Source: Tenrec ecaudatus
Taxonomy: Eukaryota > Chordata > Mammalia > Afrosoricida > Tenrecidae
DNA: 64,000 nt
Reading direction: 5' to 3'
Assembly: GCF_050624435.1 (NCBI RefSeq)
Contig: NC_134540.1
Location: 106,979,739 to 107,043,738 of the forward strand
Shown here: positions 12,340-23,700 of the stretch, one piece after another
How positions within the stretch are numbered: the first letter of the stretch is position 1
How the letters are laid out: the number at the start of each line of letters is the position of its first letter
The notes under the pieces: generated by a model
The model's database searches: none
The model's input: only the letters and a program-made list of their open reading frames with translations
What the model was told of the DNA's origin: nothing
Program-made: the position numbers and the translations under genes

Positions 12340-13665
12340 GAACTCTGTAATATAAATAACTAGGTTAGAGAAAAGGGGTCCTGGACATGTTTTTGAGAAG
12401 CAAATAAAATGAAAATAGAAAAAATTGTTATGAAGAAAATAGCGCGACAAAGAACAAAAAATCATATCATTGGCTGCACACCTCCATGATAAGATCACTG
12501 AAGACAAACGAGTGCATAAGCAAATGTGGCGAAGAAAGCTGATGGTGCCCAGCTATCAAAAGAGATAGCCCCATCAGCACTGTCTGGGGTCTTAAAGGCT
12601 TGAAGGTGAACAAGCGGCCATCTAGCTCAGAAGCAACAAAGCCCACATGGAAGAAGCACATCAGCCTGTGCGATCACGAGGTGCCAAAGGGACCAGGTAT
12701 AAGGATCATCCCCCCCAAAATATATATATTTTGTGTATATATATACCATAGTGAATGAAGGGGGAAGTGCAGAGTGGAGACCCAAAGCCCATTTGTCGGC
12801 CACTGGAGATCCCCTCACAGAGGGGTTTAGGAGAGGAGATGGGTCAGTCAGGGTGCGATGTAGTACCGATGAAGAATACAGCTTTCCCCCAGAACCTGGA
12901 TGCTTCCTCCCCCCCAACTACCATGATCCGAATTCTACCTTGCAAGATTGGATAGAGCAGAGGTTGTACACTGGTGCGTATGGGAGCTGGAGGCACAGGG
13001 AATCCAGGGTGGATGATACTTTCAGGACCATGGCTGTGAGGGGCGATACTGGGAGAGTAGAGGGTGAGTGGGTTGGAAAGGGGGAACCCATTACAAGGAT
13101 CTACATGTGACTTCCTCCCTGGGAGACGGACAGCAGAGAAGGGGGTGAAGGGAGACTCTGGATAGGGCAAGATATGACAAAATAACAATCTATAAATTAT
13201 CAAGGGCTCATGCGGGAGGGGGGAGCAGGGAGTGAGGGGGGAAAAAAAGAGGACCTGATGCCAAGGGCTTAAGTGGAGAGCAAATGCTTTGAAATTGATT
13301 AGGGCAAAGAATGTACAGATGTGCTTTATACAATTGATGTATGTATATGTATGGATTGTGATAAGGGTTGTAGGAGCCCCTAATAAAATGCATAAATAAA
13401 TAAATATTAAAAAAAGAATGATGAGGGCAACAAATGTACAAATGTGCTTGACACAATGGATGTTTGTATGGATTGTGATAAGAGTTGTATGAGCCCCCAA
13501 TAAAATCATTTTAGAAAATGAAAAAAGAAAATAGCGCTTGGGGAGATTGAGGCAATATCATACACACAATTCCCTCCTTACATTTTATTTCAGAGCATTG
13601 TAGGCCACAAAAAATTACCTCGGGGGCCACATGCAGCCCGTGTGCCGCCAGTTTGACACCCCTGG
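12340..13665 (-). mobile_element. hAT-type DNA transposon fragment split by a retroposon
   Basis: Read on the minus strand from 13665, the sequence begins CAGGGGTGTCAAACTGGCGG, a hAT-like terminal repeat, and continues through AT-rich sequence to 13538. It probably resumes at about 12445-12340 beyond the retroposon. The second terminus was not found, so family and left edge are uncertain. Confidence 0.5.
12446..13524 (+). mobile_element. Abundant retroposon with 13-bp target duplication
   Basis: Insert of 1079 bp flanked by AAGAAAATAGCGC (12433-12445 and 13525-13537). It contains two successive 3' ends (near 13380 and 13505). Its first about 150 nt are locally rearranged: a piece matching the AGAACAAAAAATCATATC segment precedes the part that normally lies upstream of it. 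Confidence 0.9.
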
Positions 13666-13703
13666 CCTAGAAGATGGCATTGGCAGGAGAGAAGATGGTG
13701 ATG

Positions 13704-13718
13704 AAAAAGAAGGTGGTG
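13704..13718. repeat. Left target-site duplication of the CSNK1E retrocopy
   Basis: AAAAAGAAGGTGGTG, repeated exactly at 16394-16408 immediately after the retrocopy's A-tail. Confidence 0.9.
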
Positions 13719-16393
13719 GGGCGGCGGCGGCTGGGCCGGAGAGGCTGGCGCGCCGGGCGGCTCCGCGAATCCTCGGGCATCCGCCCCGACGGGCAGCCCC
13801 CGTCCGCCGCAGCTCCTGAGCAGCGGCCCGACAGGGGCGCCTTCCCGGCGGGCCAGTGAACCACGGAGCTCCGTGTGGGGAACAAGTACCGCCTGGGCCG
13901 GAAGGTTGGGAGTGGCTCCTTGGGCGACATCTACCTGGGCGCCAACACTGCATCCGGGGAAGAGGTGGCCATCAAGCTGGAGTGCGTGAAGACGAAGCAC
14001 CCCCAGCTGCACATCGAGAGCAAGTTCGACAAGATGATGCAGGCAGGGAGGAGTGGGGATCCCGCCCATCAAGTGGTGTGGTGCCGAGGGCCACTACAAC
14101 GTCACGGTGATGGAGCTGCTGGAGCCCAGCCTGGAGGACCTGTTCAACTTCTGCTCCCGCAAGTTCAGCCTCAAGACGGTGCTGCGGCGGGCCGAGCAAC
14201 GAGTACATCCACTCCAAGAACTTCATCCACCGGGACGTCAAGCCGGACAATTTCCTCATGGGGCTGGCCAAGAAGGGCAACCTGGTCTACAGCATCGACT
14301 TCGGCCTGGCCAAGAAGTACCGGGACGCCCGCACCCACCAGCACATTCCCTACCGGGAAAACAAGAATCTGGCGGGCACGGCCCGCTAAGCCACTATCAA
14401 GGCCCATTTGGACATCGAGCAGAGCCACCGGGATGACCTGGAGAGCCTGGGCTCCGTGCTCACGTACTTCAACCTGGGCGCCCTGCCCTGGCAGGGCTTC
14501 AAGGCCGCCACCAAGCGGCAGAAGTACGAACGCATCAGCGAGATGAAGAGGTCTACGCCCTGTGCAAAGGTGACCCCTCTGAGTTCTCGACGTACCTCAC
14601 CTTCGGCCGCTCCCTGCGCTTTGACTACAAGCCCGACTACTCATACCTGCGCCAGCTCTTCCGGAACCTCTTCCGCCGGCAGGGCTTCTCCTATGGCTAC
14701 GTCTTCGACTGGAACCTGCTCAAATTCATGCAGCCCCCGCCCCCCGCCCTTCCCCGTGGATGGCCCCAGGACCAACTAGGGTGCAGCTCGGAACCCCGAG
14801 GACATGGACCGGGAGCGGCGAGAACAGGAGCGCGAGGAGAGGATGGGGCAGCTGCGGGGTCCGCCACCCGGGCCCTGCCCCCTGGCCCCCCCACAGGGGC
14901 TACTGCCAACCGGCTCCGCAGTGCCGCCGAACCCGTGAGCTCCACCCCAGCCTCCCGCATCCAGCAAGCTGGCAATACTTCTCCCAGAGCGATCTCGCGG
15001 GTCGACAGGGAGAGGAAGGTGAGTAGGAGGCTGCCCAGGGGTGCACCTGCCAACGTCTCGTCCTCCGACCTCGCTGGGCGGCAAGAGGTCTCCCGGATGT
15101 CAGCTTCACAGACAAGCGTGCCATTTGACCACCTGGGGAAGTGAGGAGAGGTCACCACCGCACAGTATTTGCTTAGTGTCTTCACTGTATTTTCGTTTTA
15201 AAAACAAACAAAAAAGATGGGGGGGGGGAATAACACAAGAACAAAAAGAAAACACCCAGCACAAAACCCACGATGGATTTTCCTTTGATTATTTTCATTT
15301 TTGCCAACGGCACAGAGATGGGGTGCCCTTTCCACAGAGGACTCTCCCCTGCGTTCCCCACCACCCCAATCTTCAGGCTGCCAAACGCTCCCTCGATGCC
15401 AGGCTGCACGTGCCAAGGCCCCACCCCCACCCCGGCCTGGCCTTCACTGGGGCCCTAGCTGGATGGGAAGCTCTCGGTGTTGAAGATGCAGCTGCTCGCT
15501 CAGGGCCTTCGGGAGGAGCCTGCGGCCCCGGCCCCAGGGAGGAGGGGGTCTGGGTGGGTGGTAGAGGGCAGCGGGCTTCATCCCACCCGACGTCAGTGAG
15601 CCGGGAGCCCCAGGACACAGCACAGTCCGCCCCCCTCCAAGATGACGGTAGCCGACTCCCCATGTTGAGCTTTTCCCAGGGCCCCCTCCCCTGAGCCTTT
15701 GGGGCCCTCCCACACCTCCCCAGGAAGACCTTCCGAAGCCCGTGGAGAGGCAGGAGCGGCAGGGCGTCCTGGTGCGTGTGTCTGTCTGTGACCTGTGTTC
15801 CCCTGGACAGCAGGTGCTCCAGCCTCACCTGCCAGACAGCGTTTCTGTCCCCCCTCCCCCCCCCCCCGACAAGGACACGGGGTAGGCAGTGACCTCCAGG
15901 TCCCTCAAAGAGAAGACTCAGGGTGCTCGCTGCCCCCATTCTGTCATAGCCTGTGACAGCTCCTCACCCACTCCTGGTCTGTGGAGACCACTTCCAGAAG
16001 CTTCTGGCTCTTGGGGTAACAATTCACGCCCAGGTCTTGACGGTCGCCTGGCCCCTCCCCGGCTGGCCTCTGGGGAGGAGCCGTGGAGAGTCAGGCCGGG
16101 TGTGGGGTCTGGCGGTCCTTTCTCTGCTCCAGTCTCTGTTTCTATTTTTGTTTGTTTTCTTCCTGTCTGTTTCCTAATTTATTTACCTCTGTTTCTCCTT
16201 GCTTTCTTCTCTCTCTCCTTTTTTTTTATTTTATTAAAGAGCAAAGCTTTTTATTATTTTGTAATTTAAAAAACTGGAAAAAAAATACTGAAGAACTTTG
16301 GGGGAATTTTGTACTTTTTTCCTGTGTAAATATCAGGCTTCTTTGAGCTTTATTGTGGTTGTTCATTTGAAGTAATAAAGTAGAAAAGGAAAA
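13719..16393 (+). pseudogene. CSNK1E: CSNK1E processed pseudogene (casein kinase I epsilon retrocopy)
   Basis: This is an intronless copy of casein kinase I epsilon mRNA: GC-rich 5' UTR, coding-like part 13863-15144, 3' UTR, AATAAA at 16374-16379 and an A-rich tail. Kinase landmarks are recognisable in shifting frames: [14 protein letters not shown] (Gly loop), [17 protein letters not shown] (Lys), [22 protein letters not shown]. The tail [15 protein letters not shown] to VPFDHLGK marks epsilon rather than delta. The start codon is ACG (13863-13865), there are several frameshifts, a deletion of about 14 nt where LLADQMISRIE should be, an extra stretch of about 50 nt near 14728-14780, and a stop replaces the tyrosine after GTAR. 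It is flanked by a 15-bp direct repeat AAAAAGAAGGTGGTG at 13704-13718 and 16394-16408, the mark of LINE-driven insertion. It is not expected to make kinase. Confidence 0.96.
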
Positions 16394-16408
16394 AAAAAGA
16401 AGGTGGTG
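16394..16408. repeat. Right target-site duplication of the CSNK1E retrocopy
   Basis: Exact copy of 13704-13718. Its first bases merge with the A-tail, so the left edge is uncertain by a few bases. Confidence 0.85.
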
Positions 16409-17189
16409 AGGGGATGATGGAGAAGATGGTGGATCAGAAAATGGCAGATCAGAGTAGGTGAAAAGAACCAGAGGGACCAAGGACGAGACTGGAGGAGGAG
16501 GGGTGAGAGCTGGAGCAGACGGAGAAGGAGGAGGAGCAGGCTCAGGTGTGGACAGAGGGGCATATCAGACAGATGGGAGGAAGGGTCATTGTCTGGGAGA
16601 AGGAGCTTCTCCTGAGCCAGCAGGAGTTGCGAAGCAGGGCAGTTTTGGCACCGAGAGGGATGAGAGCGGAGGTGGGGAAAAGCCTATACATAGGGAACTT
16701 CTAGGTACTTGCTGTTATGTTGAAGGTCCTGGAGGACATTTAAATCAAAAGAGCTGTTTCCTGGCCATTTTGAGTCATTGTCTAGTTGTGTTGAGGCCAA
16801 ATCTGATTTCAAAAGAAGATTAGGCATTTAGGCTTAATTTCTGGATATAGACCAAGAGGTTTAAGATTAGCTAGTAGGCATCCCAGAGGTGAAGTTCTAG
16901 GCAACCCATATCGAGTACTTCCCGTGGTGCGAAAGGTGAGTGAAGTTTGAGCTCCTGAGGGGAGACTGCAGACCCCGGATACTGAGAAGGGTATATATAG
17001 AAGGAAGCCAGTCAGGAAGGTGTCCCCACCCTGAATGCAATCTGAATCCCAGGGACGGGGAGTACACTGACCCTGTACCAGGATTTCAGAACGGTGGCCT
17101 TTCTGAAAGGCTGTAGAGAGGTGGCAGAGGATTTGAGAAAGGGAACCCAAATAAACACCCGCCAATTGACCGACTCAAGAGAGGACTGT

Positions 17190-17558
17190 CGCGGTCCTGG
17201 CACAGCACCCTCCTGGGTTTTGACACCAAAAGATAGGCAAACAGCCCAAAACACGGGTGTCAAGTAACAGGCTTGCTTTGGAAGCAATGTCTGCCTGGCT
17301 ACTCCATAATAGTGAATAACGCTGAAACCAAGGAGACAGATATACTCTCAGGGGTGGAGACTGTTGGCTAGGGGTGGAAGGGCACTGTGTAGCTCTCCTG
17401 ATTGGCAAAATTGAATGAGGCGGTGTGGGGGTGGGGGTGGTGATGTAGCTTTTGGTGAAAAGGTGTGGGGCTGGAGAGGGTCTAGGGCATGAGTGGGAAG
17501 CATGGGAGTGAGCTGCTTGAATTGACCAGGAGCCATCTTCTCTTCACCATGACCTATT
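17190..17558 (-). repeat. 5' LTR remnant of the ERV
   Basis: Shares scattered blocks with 7640-7817, including the edge motif TAATAGGTC read on the minus strand. The boundaries are approximate because the two LTRs are much diverged. Confidence 0.6.
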
Positions 17559-17735
17559 AGATATGATCAAACAGTCAGCATTTGCAAAGATTAGATGGTT
17601 GTGGTAGGGAAGCTAGATTACTAGGAACTGAACAACCATAACTAAAATACAGGAATGTTAACATAATGTGTGTGGGCACAATATGGGCACTAGGGTTGCA
17701 GAAGTTGACATTTACAGTGAAAACTCTAAATCATT

Positions 17736-18690
17736 GACCCTAGATGCTATCTCTTTTGATAGCTGGGCACCATTAGCTCTCTTCATCACATTTGCTTATG
17801 CACTTGCTTTGTCTTCTGCGATCGTGCTGGGTAGGTGTGCATCATGGAATGCCAGTTTAATAGTACAAAGTGTTCTTGCATTGAGAGAGTACTTGAGTGG
17901 AGGCCCAATGTCTATCTGCTACCTTAATACTAAACCTATAAATATATGCACATAGATCTATTTCCCCATCACCATATATAAATATTTTTACATATGTACA
18001 TGCCTATATTTAGACCTCTATAAATGCCCTTTGCCTCCTACTTCTTTCCTCTATTTCCTTTTACTTTCCTCTTGTCCCACTATCATGCTCAGCCTTCATT
18101 TGGGTTTCATTAATTCCTCTCTGTTATGGTACCCTTGATCAAGCCCTACCAGACCTCTTACACCCTCCTCACCACCGATTTTGGATCATGGGGGACATGT
18201 TGTTCCTGTGACCCTGGGTTTGTTAACACCACTTCCTTTCCCCCCACCTTTCCTCTCCCATCTCCCCCTTGAACCATCAGTTCCGTTGTTTTCTCTTCCA
18301 GATTGTTCATCCAGCCTATCTTATTTAGACAGACCTGCAGAGATAATACATGCACAAAAACAAGACAGAGCAAAACAAAACAACAAAAAACAATGACCAA
18401 TAAATACATAAATAAAAGCCTGTAGTTAGTTCAAAGACTGTTTGTTGACCTTTAGGAGTATTTTCTGGTTGAGTCTGATAGGGTGCCATGCCCTGCCTTC
18501 AAATTCTATTTTTGGTATTCCTGGGGACTTCATTGCTTTGCTCCCTTTGCTGCTCTGGTGCATGCATGCCCTTAGTGTTTTGCCTCAGTGTGATGGGGTC
18601 ACATCGGGCACAGTTCCTGCACTGTCTCCAGTGTTGTCCCCTGTAGTGCTATGGTTCAGTGAGGGGCATTGTGTCTCGTGGTGTGGCCGG
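17736..18690 (-). mobile_element. Abundant retroposon copy lacking its 3' end
   Basis: Matches the 5' half of the 49723-51499 copy in reverse (GATAGCTGGGCACCATTAGC, later CCTATAAATATATGCACATA, ending near CGGACCTAAAATAATTTT). The usual 3' 1 kb is absent, so this copy was cut or recombined after insertion. Confidence 0.75.
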
Positions 18691-18699
18691 ACCTAAAAT

Positions 18700-20486
18700 A
18701 ATTTTTAAAAAGCAAATTCAGACTCCATCTAGTAACGACTTAGTAAGATTGGTGACACCCCATACAGTGAGTCCTTAACTAAGTGGGCAGAGAAACCTGC
18801 CCCCGTGCCCCTACGTAGGGAAATGTCGCACCGCAGCAGCGGAGCTCCTCCTGCTTCTGTCGTCCTCACTCCTCTGCCTGTGGCTACCTCTCTCCTCTCC
18901 ATCAGCCCTTCTCTCCGCCCACATGCATTTGGTGCTGCCTGCCTTCTCACACCTTGGCTGGCCGTTGATGGTGGTGGTGGTTTTGCGGGGAAGTTCTGGG
19001 TAGGGGGTAGTTAGCAGGCAGTGATGGTGATGAGCTGACACATTGGATCATTGGGTAATGGGTGACAAACCTAGTGCTGGCATTGGTGTGACCTTGGGGA
19101 AGGCTCACAGGCCCTGCTGTCTTGGACCCTGGGTTCATTTTTGTATCACTGCCTCTGACAATATCAGAAGGTGGGTCACTCTTCCCTCCATCTTTGGGTA
19201 CCACTGCTCTCTAGAATTGATGCCTCACATAATTTATAACATATGGAAAAATCATTCCTTGGCGGTTCTTTCCCTTGCTTCTTGAAAAATAAGGAGGCAG
19301 GAGGCAAGCTTATGGCACAAACAGAAAGGTTTATTAGAGAGAAGTATGGGAGGAACTTTGGGGGTGGCCTAAGGCAATGCATATCATGGTTTCCCCATAT
19401 AAGGGAAAGGAGAGGGGAATTTTTTAAAAAGGGATTAGGGAGAAAGGGCATTATGTTCATCCATGAAAAGAGGTGGAGAATTCCGGGAATTGGGCCCACA
19501 GGATGTGGTTATGGTAATTGGTGGTCAAAAGTGCCATCTAAGGTAAAGGCTTCTGGGTAGGGGTCATTACTTGGTCTAAGATGACATGCACGTGGCGGCA
19601 CACACCAGGGAGCTAGTGCTCAGGTTGAAGCCTCTGCTCTGGCCTTTGCTCTTGGGTTCAACTCAGGTCACAAGTGTCTGGTCGGTTCCTGTCTAAGATG
19701 GTCGAATGGGCGAATGCTGAAACACAAGGGTGTGGGACGAAAGCACAGTATTTTTGTTGCTGTTAGGTGGCATCGAGGGAAAGCGCCTTATTCTTGCAGG
19801 GGGTGGAGTGAAGAGACAGCACAGGCTAGTGTCAAATGCCACAAGTTAAAATCATAACGAGGTCTGTGGGGTGTGGTTGAGCCCAGACATGTTGGCATGG
19901 GAGCAATTCCTTAAAATCATCTTTCCTAATCTGGAAATTGACCTCCTCAAATCAGCCATTTAAAACCCTGTGAACTCCAGTTCTGTTCCGACCGCCCTTC
20001 CCCCCCCCCCAAGGTTCTTGGGAGGGGGACTTGGAGGCAACTGGTTTAGCTGTCAGTTTTATTTGTCCACTTCATCCTGCCATCAGATTGAGAAAAGACT
20101 TGCAGGCTTTTCATAAACGACTAATGCATTTCCTCTGATTCCACCTCCTCACCCCACGCCAGAGGAGCCCAGAAATATAAGTTCTCAGTATTTGTTAGAG
20201 ATTTAAATGTTTGAATGACATTGGGGGGGGGGCATGTCCTTAGCACTCTGGGTGGCGTCGTTACTATAGCCACTGTCAGGGCTGCTGACTGCCTTGAACA
20301 CTTTGGTAGTGATTTCATCTAATGATCACTACTTTTCGCCATACACTAATCTGAGGACACCTCTGTGGTGTCCAAAGGAAACTACTTAGAAACAATGTAG
20401 CTAGCTCAAAAAACACTGCTGCTAAAATGAAACCTTCCAAGTAAGACAGGTCCAGGGAGGAAGCAATACTTGAGCAGGACACCAGC
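18700..20486. other. No gene recognised
   Basis: About 1.8 kb without a nameable exon. A stretch near 19260-19560 (AGAAAGGTTTATTAGAGAGA and following) looks like an interspersed repeat in reverse, possibly LTR-derived, but I cannot assign it. G-runs and C-runs occur at 19999-20010 and 20223-20231. Confidence 0.45.
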
Positions 20487-20720
20487 GGAGTCCTGGTAGG
20501 TAGCCCAGGGGGTCAGCCTGGAGTCCTGGTAGGTAGCCCAGGGGAGCAGCCTGGAGTCCTGGTAGGTAGCCCAGGGCGCCAACCTGGAGTCCTGGTAGGT
20601 AGCCCAGGGGAGCAGCCTGGAGTCCTGGTAGGTAGCCCAGGGGAGCAGCCTGGAGTCCTGGTAGGTACCCCAGGGGGGCAGGTTGGAGTCCTGGTAGGAA
20701 GCCCAGGGGGTCAGGCTGGA
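20487..20720. repeat. 33-bp minisatellite, seven copies
   Basis: Unit GGAGTCCTGGTAGGTAGCCC followed by AGGGGAGCAGCCT, seven times in tandem with few differences between units. Because 33 is a multiple of three, an open frame runs through on the minus strand with an 11-residue period (YQDSRLLPWAT). Confidence 0.95.
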
Positions 20721-20734
20721 CTGCTCACTGCAAG

Positions 20735-20890
20735 CACAGTTGTTTGGAGCCACCAGTTGCCGTGAGGGAGGCAGATGAGACTTTCTACTCCTGTAAAGAT
20801 TCACAGCCTCAGAAACTCATTCAGGCAGTTGTACCCCGTCCTATGGCTGATGTGTCAGCATTGACTCAATGGCAGAGTTTGGTTTCAGAG
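20735..20890 (+). mobile_element. AfroSINE adjoining the minisatellite
   Basis: Contains GAGCCACCAGTTGCCGTGAG, AAAGATTCACAGCCTCAGAA and a CATTGACTCAATGGCAGAGT tail. It begins about 15 bp after the last minisatellite unit. Confidence 0.75.
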
Positions 20891-22539
20891 CAAAGTAGAA
20901 GGAAAAAGAGCAGAAAGCTTAGGGGACTATTGCTTCTTTGTCGGTGTGAAAGGCATTGGAGGCTGTTGGAGGGAGACAGTGAGAGGGGTGGAATTGAAGG
21001 GATGGCAATTGGGCTGAATGACAAACCCAAGTCTGATTTCAATACCTTACTGGCAAATCTCCTTTCTTTTCTAAGACAGTGGGGCTCTTAAGAGAATCTT
21101 TGGACTTTTAAACTATCTCTCATTTGTGGCAAAGAGAGCTGAGAAACAAAGTGATTTGTACGAAACAAGAGCCAGAAGATTAAGGCCACACTCTTAGAAT
21201 GAAGCGGTTCTGTTGTGCATAAGGTCGCTATGGGTTGAAACCAACTTGGTAGCACTTAGCAACAAACAGCATAGTTTACATGTATCAATATACATACAGC
21301 TAAACTTCTGTGCTAATTAACACTTTGAGATTTTTAATGCACTGTGACCAGAGCAGTCATTGTTCCCCACGTACAATAATGCTTCAAGTGGTTTTTGTCT
21401 GAAAGCTAAAGGTGACCACAGACACATGCAGTTGATCTCATGAAACACGGCTGGTGTTTTAACAGTTGCTGACTTTGTCAAAATTTTCTGATGCATTAGC
21501 TGCAATATTTTGACAAACAGTATTTGTGAACTTATATCAACACCCTTTTTTAACAGTTAAAGGAAAAAGAAAAATAGTTAAAGGCTTCTGTCAGCTATTT
21601 GTAATGGTGTAGTTAATGTAGTTCAATGTAGGGAAATTTAAAAAATTATTATTCAAAGGATCTAATAAATAGCTCATTTAAGAAGAGTGTTTGACTGTAT
21701 GCATCGTTATGTAGGACTCTAAGATGAGAAGCAGTCCATGGGACGGGGGTGATACCATGAGGAAGTCGACTGGTTGACACCGACCCAAGTGTGACCAGGG
21801 ACTCCACTGGAATGGAGTGGGTTCTTTCTGGGGAAGATAAAGGTCATTTCTGAGTTTGTGGGACTGAACAGGGTGTTTAGAGTTATCACACACACACAGC
21901 TTTAAAAGTGTAAGTGTTGAAAATTAAAATCTAAGTCTGATTTCAATAACTTACTGTCTACTTATTATACAGCCAGGTACATCAACAATGTTGATTTGCT
22001 TACATATTTCCTGAGGATTCTGGTAGTCAAACTACACTTATGGAGCTAAGATTAAGTTTCCTCTCGTTACAAATGTATCAAATTAGCTTTTAGCCTTCAG
22101 ACAAATTATTCTTGAATTTTTACAGCACTAGAAATAGAATAAAAACTACAACTTCCTCGGAGAAGAAACTAATCGACAGGGCCAGTAGACCTGAGTGTCA
22201 TCGCTCCATCCACACTGAGACCCTAACTGTTTCGATCAGGGCCACAGGACTCAATCAGAAGAGGAATAAAACACAGAAGCCAACATAAGTCAACTTAAGA
22301 CTCACTAGACTAGTTGCAGTGATAGGATTTTGAGACTATTGCCTCGAGATACTCTTGAACTTCATTTGCCCCACTATCACCTTTTAGCCAAATAACACTG
22401 AAGTGCCCACACAATATTTTTCCTCCAGGAATTCAGAAAATATCAATTAAGATGCCAAGAAAATTGGAAAATAGCTAGCTGGCCAATGAACTGGAAGAGA
22501 TCCATATGGGTGCCCATTCCAAAGATGATCCAAGAGAAT
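20891..22539. other. No gene recognised; one AfroSINE/RTE tail
   Basis: A 3' tail GGTCGCTATGGGTTGAAACC lies at about 21195-21275 (plus). The rest, including 21660-21900, is unassigned. Confidence 0.45.
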
Positions 22540-23700
22540 GCAAAACTTATCAAACAGTATCAATATCACTTACAGACAAAATTTTGAAGATAATTCAAAT
22601 TGGTTTGCAGCAGTTGGGCAGATAACTGCCAAATTGAAGTTACGTTCAAACAAGAACATGGGGAATACAAGAAAGTTCACTTGTTTCATTATATTTATCA
22701 AGGGATTCAACTGTGTGGATCACACGATGGATAGTAATGGGAAGAATGGAAATTCCAGGATATTTAATTATGCTCATTCCAAACCTGTGCATAAAGAGGC
22801 AGTTGTTGGAACAAGGGGATGCCTTCCATGAATCAGGAAAGGTGTGCCTGTGGGTTTTATCCTTTCACTAGTTAGTAAATATATGTTGGGGAAATAACCC
22901 AAGAAGTTGAACTACATGGAAAATATGGGAACAGGATTGGAGGAAGACTCAATAATCTTTAATACGCAGATCAAACAATCTTGCTTATTGAAATGAGTTG
23001 AAAACTCATTGATGAAGAGCAATACAATCCACACATCAGTATAAAGCAAAAAAGGTCACAGCTGGACCAATAAACATGACAAAAGTACAAAATTCTGAAG
23101 TTGTCAATGAATTCATTTTACCTGGAGCTACTACCAGGATCCATGGAAACACTGGAAGCAGTTATGAAATTAGACATGTCACACTGGTCAAATCTGTTGG
23201 GAGAGACTTCAAAAGTAAGGTCATCCCCTTGAGGATTAGGGTGTGCCTGACCCCAATCATAGTACATGAAAGTTGGACAGTGAAAAAGGTCCACTGAAGA
23301 ACTGATGCCTTTGAGTTACGGTGTTGGCAAAGACTATTAAATATGCACCTGCTAGTTGCGTGAACAAGTATGTCCGTGAAGTAGTACAACTAGAATGCTC
23401 TTTGAAAGTGAAGGCAGCAAGCCTGTCTCATGTAGTCGGGCACGTTAACAAGACCAGGGGCCCGTCCTGGAGGACATCTTGCTCGGTAGAGGGGCAATGA
23501 AAAAGAGGAAGGCCCTCGATGGATTAACTCACTGGCTGCAACAATGGGCTCAAACAGGATTGCAGAATGGCAACGGACTGGGCAGTGTTTTCTTGTACTA
23601 CAGGGATGCTAAGAATCCCAACAGACGTAATGCCATCTACCACCACCAAGACATAATGGCAGCATCCACGATTATAACACCTTATGAGGGAGTACCCCCA
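22540..23700 (+). mobile_element. RTE LINE fragment, RT to 3' end
   Basis: Plus strand. At 22670-22830 the RT palm region is recognisable (FIKGFNCVDH block). At 23070-23690 the C-terminal RTE part follows (VHEKSWTVKKVH-like block, then a GLTHWLQQWAQTG region). The frame is interrupted many times. It ends at the mariner element. Confidence 0.75.

Larger units (their letters stand above)
7640..17558 (-). mobile_element. Broken gammaretrovirus-like (class I) endogenous retrovirus
   Basis: A minus-strand ERV fossil. Parts from 5' to 3' on its own strand: 5' LTR about 17190-17558; leader and matrix plus proline-rich gag about 16410-17190; capsid/nucleocapsid gag and protease-like sequence about 11170-12340; env transmembrane part about 9535-9780 and 7900-8330; 3' LTR remnant about 7640-7817. 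An integrase-like pol piece at about 9850-10860 lies in the opposite orientation. Both LTR remnants share segments such as GTGTCAAG and GTGGGAAGCATGGGAGTG. Later insertions are a CSNK1E retrocopy and at least two blocks of the abundant retroposon. The copy is clearly broken, with well over a dozen breaks, and the two LTRs have drifted far apart, so I infer an old insertion (tens of millions of years). Confidence 0.8.

Noticed and set aside
12844-13509. 221-residue minus-strand open frame
   Set aside because: It lies entirely in the antisense of the abundant retroposon; similar low-complexity frames appear at every copy.
13875-14546. CSNK1E as a working intronless gene
   Set aside because: ACG in place of the start codon, several frameshifts, a deletion and an extra segment; target duplications show it is a retrocopy.
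19240-19560. Possible LTR or other long repeat
   Set aside because: The AGGTTTATTAGAGAG motif hints at a reverse LTR, but I found no second copy, no target duplication and no clear family.
20487-20720. CRISPR-like array
   Set aside because: Units are directly adjacent with no unique spacers, and the genome is mammalian; it is a minisatellite.
20406-20804. 132-residue minus-strand open frame as a gene
   Set aside because: It is produced by a 33-bp tandem repeat plus SINE sequence; it has no homologue I recognise and no splice context.
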